From Persicimonas caeni (lineage in GTDB: Bacteria > Myxococcota_A > Bradymonadia > Bradymonadales > Bradymonadaceae): 64,000 bases of DNA. The notes under the pieces are model-generated. The model did no database searches. It was not told the DNA's origin and saw nothing but the letters and a program-made list of their open reading frames with translations. This document shows positions 55,342 to 64,000 of this stretch, one piece after another. Location: NCBI RefSeq assembly GCF_006517175.1, contig NZ_CP041186.1, forward strand, positions 4,615,074 to 4,679,073, given 5' to 3'. Made by a program: the position numbers and the translations under genes. The first letter of the stretch is position 1. The number at the start of each line of letters is the position of its first letter.

Positions 55342-55941
55342 ATGGCAATCGCATCTCAACTCAAGTCGGCTCTAGTCGAAGTCGGCACTGCCGTACGCCG
55401 GCCCGAGCAACTCGCCAAGAGGTGGCAGGAGCAGACCGACGACGCACCGCCTGCGGCCGTCTTCGGAGTGCTGTTGCTCAACGCCGTGGTCGGCGTGGCG
55501 GCCTACGGGCTGACCATGCAGATGCACCGCGGCCCCGAGGGCATGGTCTCCGGGGCGTTTTACACCCCACTGGCCGCCGGGCTCGCCTGGTGCATCGCGT
55601 TTCCTGCGCTCTACATCATCCGGCGCATCCTCGGCTCCAAGATCAACTTCACCAGCACGGCGCTGGCCGCCTCGATCACCGTCAGCTTCGGGGCGAGCGC
55701 GCTGCTGGCGAGCGTGCCGATCAACTGGTTCTTCACGCTGGCGCTCCCGTGGTCGTCGGTGCGCTGGTTGGTCAACGTGGTCGTCTTCAGCGGCGTGGGC
55801 TTCTGCATGGCCGATGTCTTCTTGCGGGTGATGCGCGAGCTCGAGCCCCGCAAGAGCCACTTCTTCGCCTACCTGTGGCTGGCGCTTCTGGGCGTCATCG
55901 GCGCCGAGCTCTTCTACCTGTTTGGTATCTTTAACTTTTGA
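55342..55941 (+). CDS. Yip1-like multi-pass membrane protein
   Basis: 199 residues with AGGAGG just before the ATG. A soluble N-terminus (RPEQLAKRWQEQ) precedes five membrane helices (about 43-65, 75-95, 112-135, 140-160, 175-198). The pattern resembles Yip1-domain proteins of bacteria. It is the first gene of a five-gene operon with a candidate sigma54 promoter and precedes a related membrane protein by 23 bases. Function unknown. Confidence 0.7.
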   Translation: MAIASQLKSALVEVGTAVRRPEQLAKRWQEQTDDAPPAAVFGVLLLNAVVGVAAYGLTMQMHRGPEGMVSGAFYTPLAAGLAWCIAFPALYIIRRILGSKINFTSTALAASITVSFGASALLASVPINWFFTLALPWSSVRWLVNVVVFSGVGFCMADVFLRVMRELEPRKSHFFAYLWLALLGVIGAELFYLFGIFNF

Positions 55942-55964
55942 TCGAGCGAATGAAGGAGGATGGT

Positions 55965-56690
55965 ATGACCACGTTGAGCGCAGAGAATATCGATTCGGTG
56001 GACGCAGAAATGTCTGACACCGTGTTGGAGGACAAATCGGAAGGTTTTTTCGAACTCGTCTTGAGCGAAGGCCGCCCGATGGACGACCTGGTGATGGACG
56101 AAGGACAACTGGCCAGCACGGTGCAAAAGCTGCTGTTGCTGTCGGTCTTCGGGTTGGGGTTCTACGGCGTGGTGGTCGGCTTGGCCGCCCAGACGTCGAC
56201 CCTGGGCACCTGGTTCACCGCCGGCACGCCCACCCTGTGGATGCCGCTGGCCTTCTCGGGGGCATTCCTGGCCGCCATCGGCATCTGCTTGCCGAGCTTC
56301 TACTTCTACACCCAGCTCGCCGGATTAGACGCTTCGTTTCGGCTGATCACCGCTCAGTCGCTTCGCGTGCAGGCCCGCACCTCGGTCGTGCTTCTGGGTG
56401 TGCTCCCATTCTACACCGCGCTCGCGCTGGGCATCGGCGTGGGCTTCGACCTGGGCCTGGGCGCCAACGGTGTGGTGCTCGTGGGAATGTGGCTCCCCTT
56501 CGCCGTCGGCTTGGTGGGTATCGCCGCGCTGTACCGCAGCTTCAAGCGCCTCGTCGAGCGTCTGCCCATCACCCACGAGCGCCGCGGCAACATCATGCTT
56601 CGGCTCGTGCTGTGTTGGGGGGCGGTCTTCTCGACCGTCGCGCCGGTGGCACTGTGGCGCCTGGGCGAATTCTTGGGAACCGTGATTTGA
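55965..56690 (+). CDS. Multi-pass membrane protein, Yip1-like, function unknown
   Basis: 241 residues from MTTLSAENIDSVDAEMS (AAGGAGGA upstream). An acidic N-terminus (1-40) with ELVLSEGRPMDDL precedes five membrane helices. Loop residues LDASFRLITAQSLRVQART suggest a cytoplasmic interaction site. It is the second gene of the operon, with 16 bases before the next. Confidence 0.7.
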   Translation: MTTLSAENIDSVDAEMSDTVLEDKSEGFFELVLSEGRPMDDLVMDEGQLASTVQKLLLLSVFGLGFYGVVVGLAAQTSTLGTWFTAGTPTLWMPLAFSGAFLAAIGICLPSFYFYTQLAGLDASFRLITAQSLRVQARTSVVLLGVLPFYTALALGIGVGFDLGLGANGVVLVGMWLPFAVGLVGIAALYRSFKRLVERLPITHERRGNIMLRLVLCWGAVFSTVAPVALWRLGEFLGTVI

Positions 56691-56706
56691 ACGATTGGAG
56701 GATATG

Positions 56707-57396
56707 ATGGGAATCACCGAAACGAGCATCATCTACGGCATCATCGGCGCGGTCGTCGCTTCGGCGATGTGGCTGGCGAGCCCGATCCAAAGCCTCGCCG
56801 CGGGGGCGGCGCGCTTTGCGCTGCACCTGGTCTTGTGGCCGTTCTTCGCCCCCGTGCTCCTCGGAGGCGCGGCCAACCGAGGCGCGTCGTCAGACCGCGC
56901 TTCCAAGCCGCGCCCGCCCGACCTCGACCCGCGCGTCGACCGGGCTGAAAGGCGTCTGCTCGACGCGCTGACGAGCCTCGACGGCGTCGCCGAGGACGTG
57001 CTCGGCCTCGAGATGCAGCGGGTACGCGAGCTCACCGGCTCGCTGGCCACCATGGCGCGGCGCATCGGCGAGATGGACGAGCTCTTGGCCACCGACGAGT
57101 TCGACGCCGCGCGAGCCGAGCGCGCGCTCGAGGCGCTCCGCGCCGACGCGGAGTCCGACAATCGGGCGCGTCGCGACAGCGTCGAGGCCCGGCTTCGCAA
57201 TATCCGTCGGCTCGAGCAGATGAGACGGGCCTTGAGCGAAGACCTCGAACGGGCCATCCTCGAAATCGAGGAGATCAGCTCGCAGATTCGCCTGTTGCGA
57301 TTCGCCGACCGACCCGAACACGAGGTCAGCGGGCTGATCCAAGATATTGCAGCCACCGTCGAGGGGCTCTCCGAAGGACTTTTGTCGACCCGATGA
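56707..57396 (+). CDS. Membrane-anchored coiled-coil protein
   Basis: 229 residues. Starts at ATG 56707 with GGAGG 5 bases upstream (56704 is also possible). An N-terminal hydrophobic region (about 6-57) is followed by long charged coiled coil (about 75-225: ALEALRADAESDNRARRDSV). This layout recalls phage-shock-type or MotB-like anchors, but no domain is recognised. Its stop overlaps the kinase gene start by 4 bases (ATGA). Confidence 0.72.
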   Translation: MGITETSIIYGIIGAVVASAMWLASPIQSLAAGAARFALHLVLWPFFAPVLLGGAANRGASSDRASKPRPPDLDPRVDRAERRLLDALTSLDGVAEDVLGLEMQRVRELTGSLATMARRIGEMDELLATDEFDAARAERALEALRADAESDNRARRDSVEARLRNIRRLEQMRRALSEDLERAILEIEEISSQIRLLRFADRPEHEVSGLIQDIAATVEGLSEGLLSTR

Positions 57397-59009
57397 CTCC
57401 ACTGTACGCCTACAGCCTCATCCCGGTGCTCTGCGTCGCGCTGCTGCTCTTTTTCACCGCAGCGTTGCGCGGCCAGCGCGCCCGGGGCTTGGCCGCCTAT
57501 TGTCTGGCGACGGCCGGCTGGTCGGCCTCGCTTTTGCTCACCTACTTTCCCGAGACTGCCCCCATCGGCGAGCGCCTGGCCGCGGGCGGCGCCTTCGTGG
57601 TCGCCAGCTACCTGCACGCCGCCTACGACTTCACCGAGCAGAAGTCCTACGGCCTGGTGTGGTTCGCCTACGCCGTCGCCGCGGTCATCACCGCCGCCGG
57701 CGCCCTGGTGCCCGGGCTTCTGTACGATCCGGTCGACCTGTCGGCAGGCCCCTTTTTCTGGGAGTCGATGGCGCTGGCGATGATCGCCGCGTCGGTGCCC
57801 ATGGCCACGCTCGTGCGCGGTTGGCGGCGCGAAGACGACCCCCAGCGCCGCCGCCAGATGCTGGGCCTTCTCGGCGCCGGGTTCTTGGGCTACTCGGGCG
57901 CCTGGTTCAACGCCTATATGCTCTCGCACGGCCAAGTCGTGCCCTACGGGCTCTTCGCGGTGCTCGGCTCACTGCTGGTGCTCACCGGTGTCGTCCAGGC
58001 ACGCCAGCGCGCCCGTGACCGGCGCCTGATGGAGCGAAGCCTGCTGTACGCGGCGATGACCGCCTTCATCTCGGCGGGTTTTTTGTTCGGCGTCCTCACG
58101 CTCATGTCCGAGAGCGCCGAGCCGCTGGTGACCGAATATCGCTTCGGCGCGCTCTTTTTGCTGGCGATGGCCGCGCTGGCCTTCGAGCCGATCCGCCAGC
58201 ATCTACAAGGCGCGATGGGGCGCGTAATCGCTCGCGACCAGGCCGACGCCACCCAGCTGGCCGACGAGCTCGCCGAGCAGGAGCGCCGCGCCGACCAGGC
58301 CGAGAGGCTCGCCGAGCTGGGCACGTTTACCTCGGCGATCGCCCACGAGGTTCGAAACCCGCTCGGGGTGCTCTCGGCCTATGTGCGTATGCTGTCGGCC
58401 GAAGGTGTCGACCGCGACACGATCGACGAGATGCGCGAGCAGATCGAGCGCGCCAGCGAGTTTTTGGACGAGCTTTTGGCTTACGGCCGCCCGCGCGAGC
58501 TCGAGCTTCGCATGGTCGAGGTAGGCGACGTCGTCGAGCTGGCGTTTTCGTCGGCGCGTCAAGCGCTCGCCGAGATCGGTCAGGCCGAGTTCGACGTCGA
58601 GTTGAGCGACAAAATAAGCGTCATCGAGGCCGATCAGGCCCAGCTCAACCAGGTCTTCGTCATCCTCTTCGAGAACGCGCTGCTCGCCCTCGACGAGACC
58701 GACGGGGCGCGCATTCGAGTGCGCGGATCACTGCAGGCCGGCACGCTCGAACTCCATATCGAGGACAACGGTCCGGGGCTCCCCGAAGAGCTCGCCGGGC
58801 GGCTCTTCGAGCCGTTTGTGACCGGCCGGAAGCGCGAGGGCAAGCGCACCGGCACCGGGCTGGGCCTGGCCATCGCCCGACGCATCGTCGAGCGCCACGG
58901 CGGCGCGATCGAGGCGGGGCGCTCCCAAGATTTGGGCGGCGCGATGTTCACCATCGCGCTGCCTCGCCATCAACACGTACTCGCTGCAGCGACAGCAACC
59001 GAGGGATGA
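57393..59009 (+). CDS. Multi-pass membrane histidine kinase
   Basis: 538 residues. About eight to nine membrane helices fill residues 5-285, as in 7TM-type histidine kinase sensor modules. Then come HisKA with SAIAHEVRNPLGVLSAY, a coiled dimer helix, an N box (ILFENALLALDE), G1 (EDNGPGLPEEL) and G2 (GTGLGLAIA). Sensing probably occurs within the membrane. It is coupled to the genes on both sides: 4-base overlap upstream, and the NtrC-type gene begins 2 bases after its stop (or overlaps by 4 if the ATG at 59006 is used). Confidence 0.92.
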   Translation: MTPLYAYSLIPVLCVALLLFFTAALRGQRARGLAAYCLATAGWSASLLLTYFPETAPIGERLAAGGAFVVASYLHAAYDFTEQKSYGLVWFAYAVAAVITAAGALVPGLLYDPVDLSAGPFFWESMALAMIAASVPMATLVRGWRREDDPQRRRQMLGLLGAGFLGYSGAWFNAYMLSHGQVVPYGLFAVLGSLLVLTGVVQARQRARDRRLMERSLLYAAMTAFISAGFLFGVLTLMSESAEPLVTEYRFGALFLLAMAALAFEPIRQHLQGAMGRVIARDQADATQLADELAEQERRADQAERLAELGTFTSAIAHEVRNPLGVLSAYVRMLSAEGVDRDTIDEMREQIERASEFLDELLAYGRPRELELRMVEVGDVVELAFSSARQALAEIGQAEFDVELSDKISVIEADQAQLNQVFVILFENALLALDETDGARIRVRGSLQAGTLELHIEDNGPGLPEELAGRLFEPFVTGRKREGKRTGTGLGLAIARRIVERHGGAIEAGRSQDLGGAMFTIALPRHQHVLAAATATEG

Positions 59010-59011
59010 GC

Positions 59012-60385
59012 ATGTCCGACAACGCACGCATTCTACTCGTCGACGACGACCGCGCGTTTCGCCGCGTCTACGGCAAGCTCTTGGAGGGTGAGGGCTACGA
59101 GGTCGAACGCGCCGACGATCGTCCGTCGGCGCGCGAGGCGTTTTCGTCGGGCGACTTCGACGTCGTCGTCCTCGACTTGATGCTGCCGCCCGACGGCAGC
59201 GTCCAGAAGGGGCTCGACGCGCTCTCGGAGATGCTCTCGGAGAACCCGCGCGCCAAGATCGTGGTCGTCTCGGGCGCCGGCGACACGCAATTTGCCGTGC
59301 GCGCGGTCAAAGAGGGGGCGTTCGACTTTTTGACCAAGCCAGTCGACCCGGACGTGCTGCTCATCGTCGTCGAACGCGCCGTGGCGCGCACGAAATTGCA
59401 GCGCCAGGTCGAGAGCCTGCAGGACTCGCTGGCCGCCTCGAGCCCGGCCGGCGCGATGATCGGCCAGAGCCCCGCTTTCGAGAACGCGGTGCGCATGGCC
59501 GAGCGCGTCGCTCGCAGCGACCTGCCGGTGCTCGTCACCGGCGAAAATGGCACCGGTAAGGAGCTCATGGCGCGCACCATCCACGAGCATAGCCCGCGCG
59601 CCGACGGGGCGTTCGTGGCGGTCAACTGCGGCGCGCTGCCCGAAACCTTGCTCGAGTCGACGCTGTTCGGCCACGTCCAAGGTGCCTTCACCGGCGCCAA
59701 GACCGACCGCCCGGGCGTCTTCGCCGAGGCCGATGGCGGCACCTTGTTCCTCGACGAAATCGGCGACACCCCTCCGTCCCTGCAGGTCAAACTCTTGCGC
59801 ACCCTCGAGTCGGGCGAGATCCACCCGGTGGGCGCCGACCGCCCTCAGACCGTCGATGTGCGCATCATCTCGGCGACCAACCGCGACCTCGACGCCCTGC
59901 AGGCCTCCGGCGAGTTTCGCGAAGACTTTTACTGGCGCATCAAGGGCGCCGAGATCGCCTTGCCGCCGCTTCGCCGCCGACCCACCGACATCCCTATTTT
60001 GGCCGCGCACTTTTTGAATCAGGCCGCCGCGCTGTCGGCCGACGGCCGCGTCAAAACCCTCTCCGACGCCGCGCGCTCCGCGCTCCTCGAGCACGCTTGG
60101 TCGGGCAACCTGCGCGAGCTTCGCCACGAGATGCAGCGCGCCACAGTCTTGGTGGGCGAGCGCGACGTGCTCGAGCCCGAGGATTTCTCGTTCGGCCACA
60201 AGGTCGCCGCCGGCGCCGCCACGCCCGACACGCAGGCCACGCTCCACGAGAAGGTGGAGGCGCTGGAGCGCCGCGAGATCGAGGCGGCGCTGGTGCGCCA
60301 CGGGGGCAATCGCACCCGCACGGCCGAGGAGCTGGGGTTGTCGCGGCAAGGGTTGCTCAACAAGATCGAGCGGTATGGGTTGTAG
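59012..60385 (+). CDS. NtrC-family sigma54-dependent response regulator
   Basis: 457 residues from the second ATG (GAGGG 6 bases upstream; the ATG at 59006 would overlap the kinase gene by 4 bases). Receiver (1-120) with phospho-acceptor Asp55 (VVLDLMLP) and Lys in LTKPVD. AAA+ domain (about 150-390) with Walker A GENGTGKE, the sigma54-contact loop GAFTGA, Walker B LFLDEIGD and FREDFYWRI. A Fis-type helix-turn-helix closes the protein (NRTRTAEELGLSRQGLLNKI). It activates transcription with sigma54, and the operon's own promoter is the likely target. Confidence 0.95.
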   Translation: MSDNARILLVDDDRAFRRVYGKLLEGEGYEVERADDRPSAREAFSSGDFDVVVLDLMLPPDGSVQKGLDALSEMLSENPRAKIVVVSGAGDTQFAVRAVKEGAFDFLTKPVDPDVLLIVVERAVARTKLQRQVESLQDSLAASSPAGAMIGQSPAFENAVRMAERVARSDLPVLVTGENGTGKELMARTIHEHSPRADGAFVAVNCGALPETLLESTLFGHVQGAFTGAKTDRPGVFAEADGGTLFLDEIGDTPPSLQVKLLRTLESGEIHPVGADRPQTVDVRIISATNRDLDALQASGEFREDFYWRIKGAEIALPPLRRRPTDIPILAAHFLNQAAALSADGRVKTLSDAARSALLEHAWSGNLRELRHEMQRATVLVGERDVLEPEDFSFGHKVAAGAATPDTQATLHEKVEALERREIEAALVRHGGNRTRTAEELGLSRQGLLNKIERYGL

Positions 60386-60483
60386 ACGCGCATAACTCGT
60401 CGGATTAGGGCGCGCGTCGATTCTTTGCTACACTCAGCAACCCACGACTCATTTTGCAACAAACGACGAGGGGGGCGAACGAC

Positions 60484-62157
60484 GTGACGAAGATGCTATC
60501 GGCCCAGGTGGGCAAGCGACTGATCTTTGTGGTCCTGTTTGCGGCCTGCTTTGCGCCCAATTGCACCTGCCACGACCTCGACGACAGCGAGTGGGTGCTG
60601 CGAGACGAGCTCGACATGGGCGACGACACGCCGGTCTACGAGCCGGAGGACGAGCCTCTCGAGCAACTGTCGAACTGCGACGAACGGTTGGGACGGGAGG
60701 TGAGCTTTCACGCCACCGGCGGCTCGGCCGATTGGCAGCTGGCGGTTCCGTCGAGCGTCTCGTCGTTTCGCGAGCTGACCATCGTCGACAGTGCGCCGTC
60801 CCAGGCGCGGTGGAGCGCGGTCGCTTTGGGCGATACGCAGCGCGAGGTGGCGGGGTTGTTGTGGTCGACGGCCGTCGGACCGTCGCGCAGCGAGGCCGTT
60901 CAAATGCTCGCAGAGCATCGGGTGAGCCTCGCCGCGCTCGGCAGCTTGCTGCAGGAGTCGAACGGCGGCGAGTTTGGCACCCACGACGGCCACCGGGCTG
61001 TGTTAGGGCGCTACAGGCTGTCGACGCCGAATCCGATCTCCTCGACAGCGCTTCGCAAGCTGCTGCTCGACAGGATGACGCCGTTTGGTATCGACCGGGT
61101 GCGCGGGCTGCCTGCTGATACCGGTGAACGGTTCGACACGTTCGACGTCCGACTCGCTGTCGTTGCGCGCGATCTGGGCGAGCGCACTCAGATGCTTACG
61201 ACGCTCGCCTTGGCGCCGTCGCGCCGGATCGCGGCCGAGCCCACCCTGCAAGGTTTGCTCGATGATCTGACCAACACGACAAATTTGGCGTCGGCGCGCC
61301 GACAGACCCACGTTCATTGCGGTGTCTACCGCGGCCGTCGCTCGGCCAAGGCCGATTTTTACTGGGTGCTCGACCAATCAGGCTCGATGGTGGACGACTA
61401 CGCGCGGGTCGCCGAGGTGGCCAACCAATTCTACGCCGAGTTGAACAACACCAGCCTCGACTACCGGCTCGGCGTCACCACGATGGATGAAGACGGGGAG
61501 GGAAGGTTGCGTGAGGACGTCGGGTGGCACTCCGAGCTGGAGCCCTTTCTGGGCGAGGTCGCCACGGTCTCCAATTGGTCGGGCAACACCTACGAGGAGT
61601 ACGGACTCCAGGTGGCCCGATCGGGCATCGAGACGATGCGAAGCGACGCCGAGCACGCGTTGCGTCCGGGCGCCGAGCTCATCACGATCTTCATGTCGGA
61701 CGAGGAGACCCAGACCTTCCAAGACGATCGGCTGCAAACCCCGCAGGGCCAACTGCTCTATGACGACTTCGAGAGTTTCTTTGCCGCCAACACGACCGCC
61801 TACGCCATCGTGGGGGACAGTGACGGTTGCGGTCTCGACGGCACCTCGTATCGACGCATCGCACAAGCCACGGGAGGAGCCTACTCTTCGCTGTGTGCCG
61901 AAGACATTTCGCAGACTATCGAGCAGATCATCTACTCGGCTTCCGGCGCATCGTCGGGCAATGTGCTGGCGGAAGTACCGATCACCGCCACCCTCGGCGT
62001 CGAGCTCGATGGTGAGCCGGTGCCCCGCAGCCGCGTCGATGGCTACGATTATTTTCCCGAGACCAACTCGATCTCCTTTTTCGGCTCGTATCGTCCCGAC
62101 CGGATCGAGGGCGGCGAAGGAAGGGTGAAGGTGAGCTACGAAGCGTATGGGCATTGA
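60484..62157 (+). CDS. Exported VWA-domain protein
   Basis: 557 residues, GTG start with a G-rich site 8-9 bases upstream. An N-terminal signal region (LIFVVLFAACFAPNCTC) may be a lipoprotein signal, as a Cys follows FAA. The middle has no recognised domain. Residues about 290-500 form a von Willebrand A domain with DQSGSMVDD (MIDAS Asp-Ser-Ser), FMSDEE and a late Cys pair. The C-terminal 70 residues are beta-rich (SFFGSYRPDRIEGGEGR). Such proteins usually bind surface partners through the metal site. Confidence 0.8.
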   Translation: MTKMLSAQVGKRLIFVVLFAACFAPNCTCHDLDDSEWVLRDELDMGDDTPVYEPEDEPLEQLSNCDERLGREVSFHATGGSADWQLAVPSSVSSFRELTIVDSAPSQARWSAVALGDTQREVAGLLWSTAVGPSRSEAVQMLAEHRVSLAALGSLLQESNGGEFGTHDGHRAVLGRYRLSTPNPISSTALRKLLLDRMTPFGIDRVRGLPADTGERFDTFDVRLAVVARDLGERTQMLTTLALAPSRRIAAEPTLQGLLDDLTNTTNLASARRQTHVHCGVYRGRRSAKADFYWVLDQSGSMVDDYARVAEVANQFYAELNNTSLDYRLGVTTMDEDGEGRLREDVGWHSELEPFLGEVATVSNWSGNTYEEYGLQVARSGIETMRSDAEHALRPGAELITIFMSDEETQTFQDDRLQTPQGQLLYDDFESFFAANTTAYAIVGDSDGCGLDGTSYRRIAQATGGAYSSLCAEDISQTIEQIIYSASGASSGNVLAEVPITATLGVELDGEPVPRSRVDGYDYFPETNSISFFGSYRPDRIEGGEGRVKVSYEAYGH

Positions 62158-62220
62158 GGCTCTTCGATTTGTACGATTAGAAAAGTGACCTTCTTGACCC
62201 CTCCAAGAACCCCTTCAAGC

Positions 62221-62294
62221 CGCGATTTCGCGAGAAATCTGAAAAAAGTACGCAACGAATCGGCCCTCTCTGCCGAAAACCGTAATAGGAGGGG
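62221..62294 (-). repeat. Dispersed repeat family 2, copy 3
   Basis: On the minus strand it reads CCCCTCCTATTACGG, TTTTCGGCAGAGAGGGCC, GATTCGTTGCGTAC and GATTTCTCGCGAAATC. The last piece is a small palindrome (GATTTC-TCGC-GAAATC). Related to copies at 31959 and 34722. It lies between the VWA gene and the final gene. Confidence 0.65.
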
Positions 62295-62351
62295 ACGAAG
62301 ACCCTCCTCGATTCGATCCGGTTGACGACAACACGAGAGCGCAGGTGCGCG

Positions 62352-63929
62352 ATGGCAGACAAAATATCCGGAGCCGGCGGCTCCACCACGGGTTTGATGA
62401 CCGACACGGATGCGACCTCGGCGCCGGCCGAGGGGGCGGGGAAGAGCAACGTGCAGGAGGCCCTCGACGACGTCGGTGGCTGCCTGAGCGAGACAGCGAA
62501 GGATGTGTGGCAGAAGGGGCCGGCGGTCCACGAGGACTTCGAGGCGTTCGTCGGCGAGCATTCCAAAGACGGCGACGTCGAGGAGGCTGTGTTCGAGGCC
62601 GGCAAGAAGACGCTGTTCGAGTTCATAGCCGAAAACTCCCGGGCGAAGGCCCGAGCGGAGAAGGCCGCGATTGACGAGGTCAGCGGGGGCGATGAACAAC
62701 TCGCCGACTTTCACGAGACCCTGAGTTCCAACTCCGGCGAGCTCGCCAAGATGGATCAAAACGACATGCGGGGAATGCTCAACGACGCATTCGGCAAGAA
62801 CGCTTGGGAGGAGAAGCTCGACTTCGCAGCTCAACTGCGTCCGGGCGCTCGCGCCGACTTTGCCGACAATATCTCGCGCACTCTCATGCGAAGTGGAGAT
62901 GTCCCTGAAGAGCAAGTCGCCGAGATACGCGACAGGATCCTGGCGGCGACCGAAGATGTCGTGCTCAATGCGTTCGAGGACAAGTTCATCGAGGGGACTG
63001 TGACGACGTTGGAGAATGCGAAACTCTCCATTCAAAATCGGTTCAATGCCGACCCGAGCGCCCGGCGCGAAGTGCTCGCGTCGTTCGCGGAGAAATCGTC
63101 CGACAGTACCCAGATTGCTCAAATGATGGTCGCCACGCTTGGGGTTCCCGAAGATGACGCGCGCGCAATCGCCAGCGAACTCGCCGAGCTGCACGGTCAT
63201 CCGGACAAGATCGCTGCGCTACGAGGCGGCGCTGAAGGTCCGGGGGCATCGATTGTCACCGATGGCGCCTATACCGACCTGGAGCAGGCGTTGGAAGACG
63301 CTCTCGACGACGCCGCCGACAACATGCAAGGGCTTGTTCGCCGGCTCAGGAGCGATCGGTTCCGGGGCAATTCGAACGATGATCATCGCGTGTTGGTCGA
63401 CGACACCTTCAAGCTCGGCCGCCAAATGTTCATGCACAAGTTGTCGAGCGGTCCTGCCAGACTTGGCGACGATGCGTTGGAAGGGCTCCGGACGGTCATG
63501 GAGCAGGAGAAGGCTGAGGCGGAGAGCAATCTGTTCGAGGAAGACATCGCCAAGTCGAGCATCCTCATCGCTGCCGGCATCGGCGTCACCCTCGCCACGG
63601 GAGGCGCAGCTGCAGGGGGGCTAGTTGGCTTTGCTACAAGCAATGCAGGCGCCGCCCCGGGGATGGTTAACGCGTGGCAAGATGTGGAGCTCGCCGAACA
63701 GGCCCAAGCCCACGGGCAGACCGACAAAAACACCGTCGAGGCGGCGAAGCACGCCCGCAACAAAGCTATCGCGTTGCATATCGCCAGCTCGAGGGCCCCA
63801 AGTATGACGTTGAGAGGCCAGAGTGTCGTGGGAGATGCAGTGCGATGGGGGTCGAATGTGGCCATCGGCGAGGCGTACAACTTCGTCTTAGGGGAGGCGT
63901 ATGACGCGGCCTCCACAATGTTGGACTGA
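62352..63929 (+). CDS. Large helical protein with glycine-rich hydrophobic segment, function unknown
   Basis: 525 residues from MADKISGAGGSTTG (the frame is open 10 codons more). There is no signal peptide. Residues 30-400 are amphipathic and acidic helices (QEALDDVGGCLSETAKDVWQ, DFADNISRTLM, EDDARAIASELAELHGHPDK). One hydrophobic glycine/alanine-rich stretch near 405-445 (SSILIAAGIGVTLATGGAAA) looks able to insert in a membrane. The third codon position is less GC-rich than neighbouring genes, suggesting a different origin. I recognise no family. Confidence 0.65.
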   Translation: MADKISGAGGSTTGLMTDTDATSAPAEGAGKSNVQEALDDVGGCLSETAKDVWQKGPAVHEDFEAFVGEHSKDGDVEEAVFEAGKKTLFEFIAENSRAKARAEKAAIDEVSGGDEQLADFHETLSSNSGELAKMDQNDMRGMLNDAFGKNAWEEKLDFAAQLRPGARADFADNISRTLMRSGDVPEEQVAEIRDRILAATEDVVLNAFEDKFIEGTVTTLENAKLSIQNRFNADPSARREVLASFAEKSSDSTQIAQMMVATLGVPEDDARAIASELAELHGHPDKIAALRGGAEGPGASIVTDGAYTDLEQALEDALDDAADNMQGLVRRLRSDRFRGNSNDDHRVLVDDTFKLGRQMFMHKLSSGPARLGDDALEGLRTVMEQEKAEAESNLFEEDIAKSSILIAAGIGVTLATGGAAAGGLVGFATSNAGAAPGMVNAWQDVELAEQAQAHGQTDKNTVEAAKHARNKAIALHIASSRAPSMTLRGQSVVGDAVRWGSNVAIGEAYNFVLGEAYDAASTMLD

Positions 63930-64000
63930 CCCGGACGCTGACCATCCTCTTCACTCGACACGGACTTCAAAATGCCACCACTTGTATGGCCCGACGGGGG

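Overview
The window is a high-GC bacterial chromosome segment with a dense mixture of two-component kinases, Ser/Thr kinases, lipoproteins and stress genes. The style (hybrid sensor kinases, receiver-STK fusions, Asp-rich EF-hand lipoproteins, KaiBC, sigma54 activator) suggests a predatory or social deltaproteobacterial lineage such as Bradymonadales or Myxococcota. This is inferred from gene content only; no rRNA or ribosomal marker lies in the window. No tRNA, rRNA or CRISPR array was seen.

Layout. 0.25-4 kb: alginate-export-like porin, glyoxalase-fold protein, sensor kinase, small DnaJ-type zinc-finger protein. 4.2-11.5 kb (minus strand): a 1,301-residue kinase / cyclase-like / ATPase / TPR protein and a coupled pair (HEAT-like protein plus degenerate HD-GYP protein). 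11.9-23.4 kb: EF-hand lipoprotein, AarF/UbiB kinase, zinc-ribbon membrane protein with two GYF-like repeats, receiver-zinc ribbon-STK fusion with a single-domain receiver, SufS, a hybrid kinase with two receivers, and a double V4R sensor protein. 23.4-31.2 kb: phosphoesterase lipoprotein, outer-membrane-type protein, DUF1499, DUF892, sirtuin, DUF2914 membrane protein, beta-helix lipoprotein, AlkA-like glycosylase. 31.2-35.2 kb: a repeat-rich zone with a REP-associated (RAYT-like) transposase between two 207-bp direct repeats, a Sel1 lipoprotein, and a 1.8-kb gene-free stretch of tandem and inverted repeats. 35.2-43.6 kb: AMMECR1 protein, glycerophosphodiesterase, a broken quinone reductase gene, a second EF-hand lipoprotein, hybrid kinase, two methyltransferases and a kaiCB operon. 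43.8-52.1 kb: stress and maintenance genes (PPC/DUF296, DUF2267, MsrA, DusB, UspA, RpoH, SDR). 52.1-62.2 kb: a PAS kinase, DUF523, a methyltransferase, then a tight five-gene operon (three membrane proteins, a multi-pass histidine kinase, an NtrC-type activator) preceded by a near-consensus sigma54 promoter and a palindrome, then a VWA protein. The last gene is of unknown function.

The most notable items are the RAYT with its matching palindromic elements (including a transposase-less copy), a second dispersed repeat family with three copies, the kaiA-less KaiBC pair in which KaiC has a C-terminal coiled coil, and the apparently self-controlled sigma54 membrane operon. Many start codons were moved inside the longest open frame because a Shine-Dalgarno sequence or the family start fits better; each case is noted.
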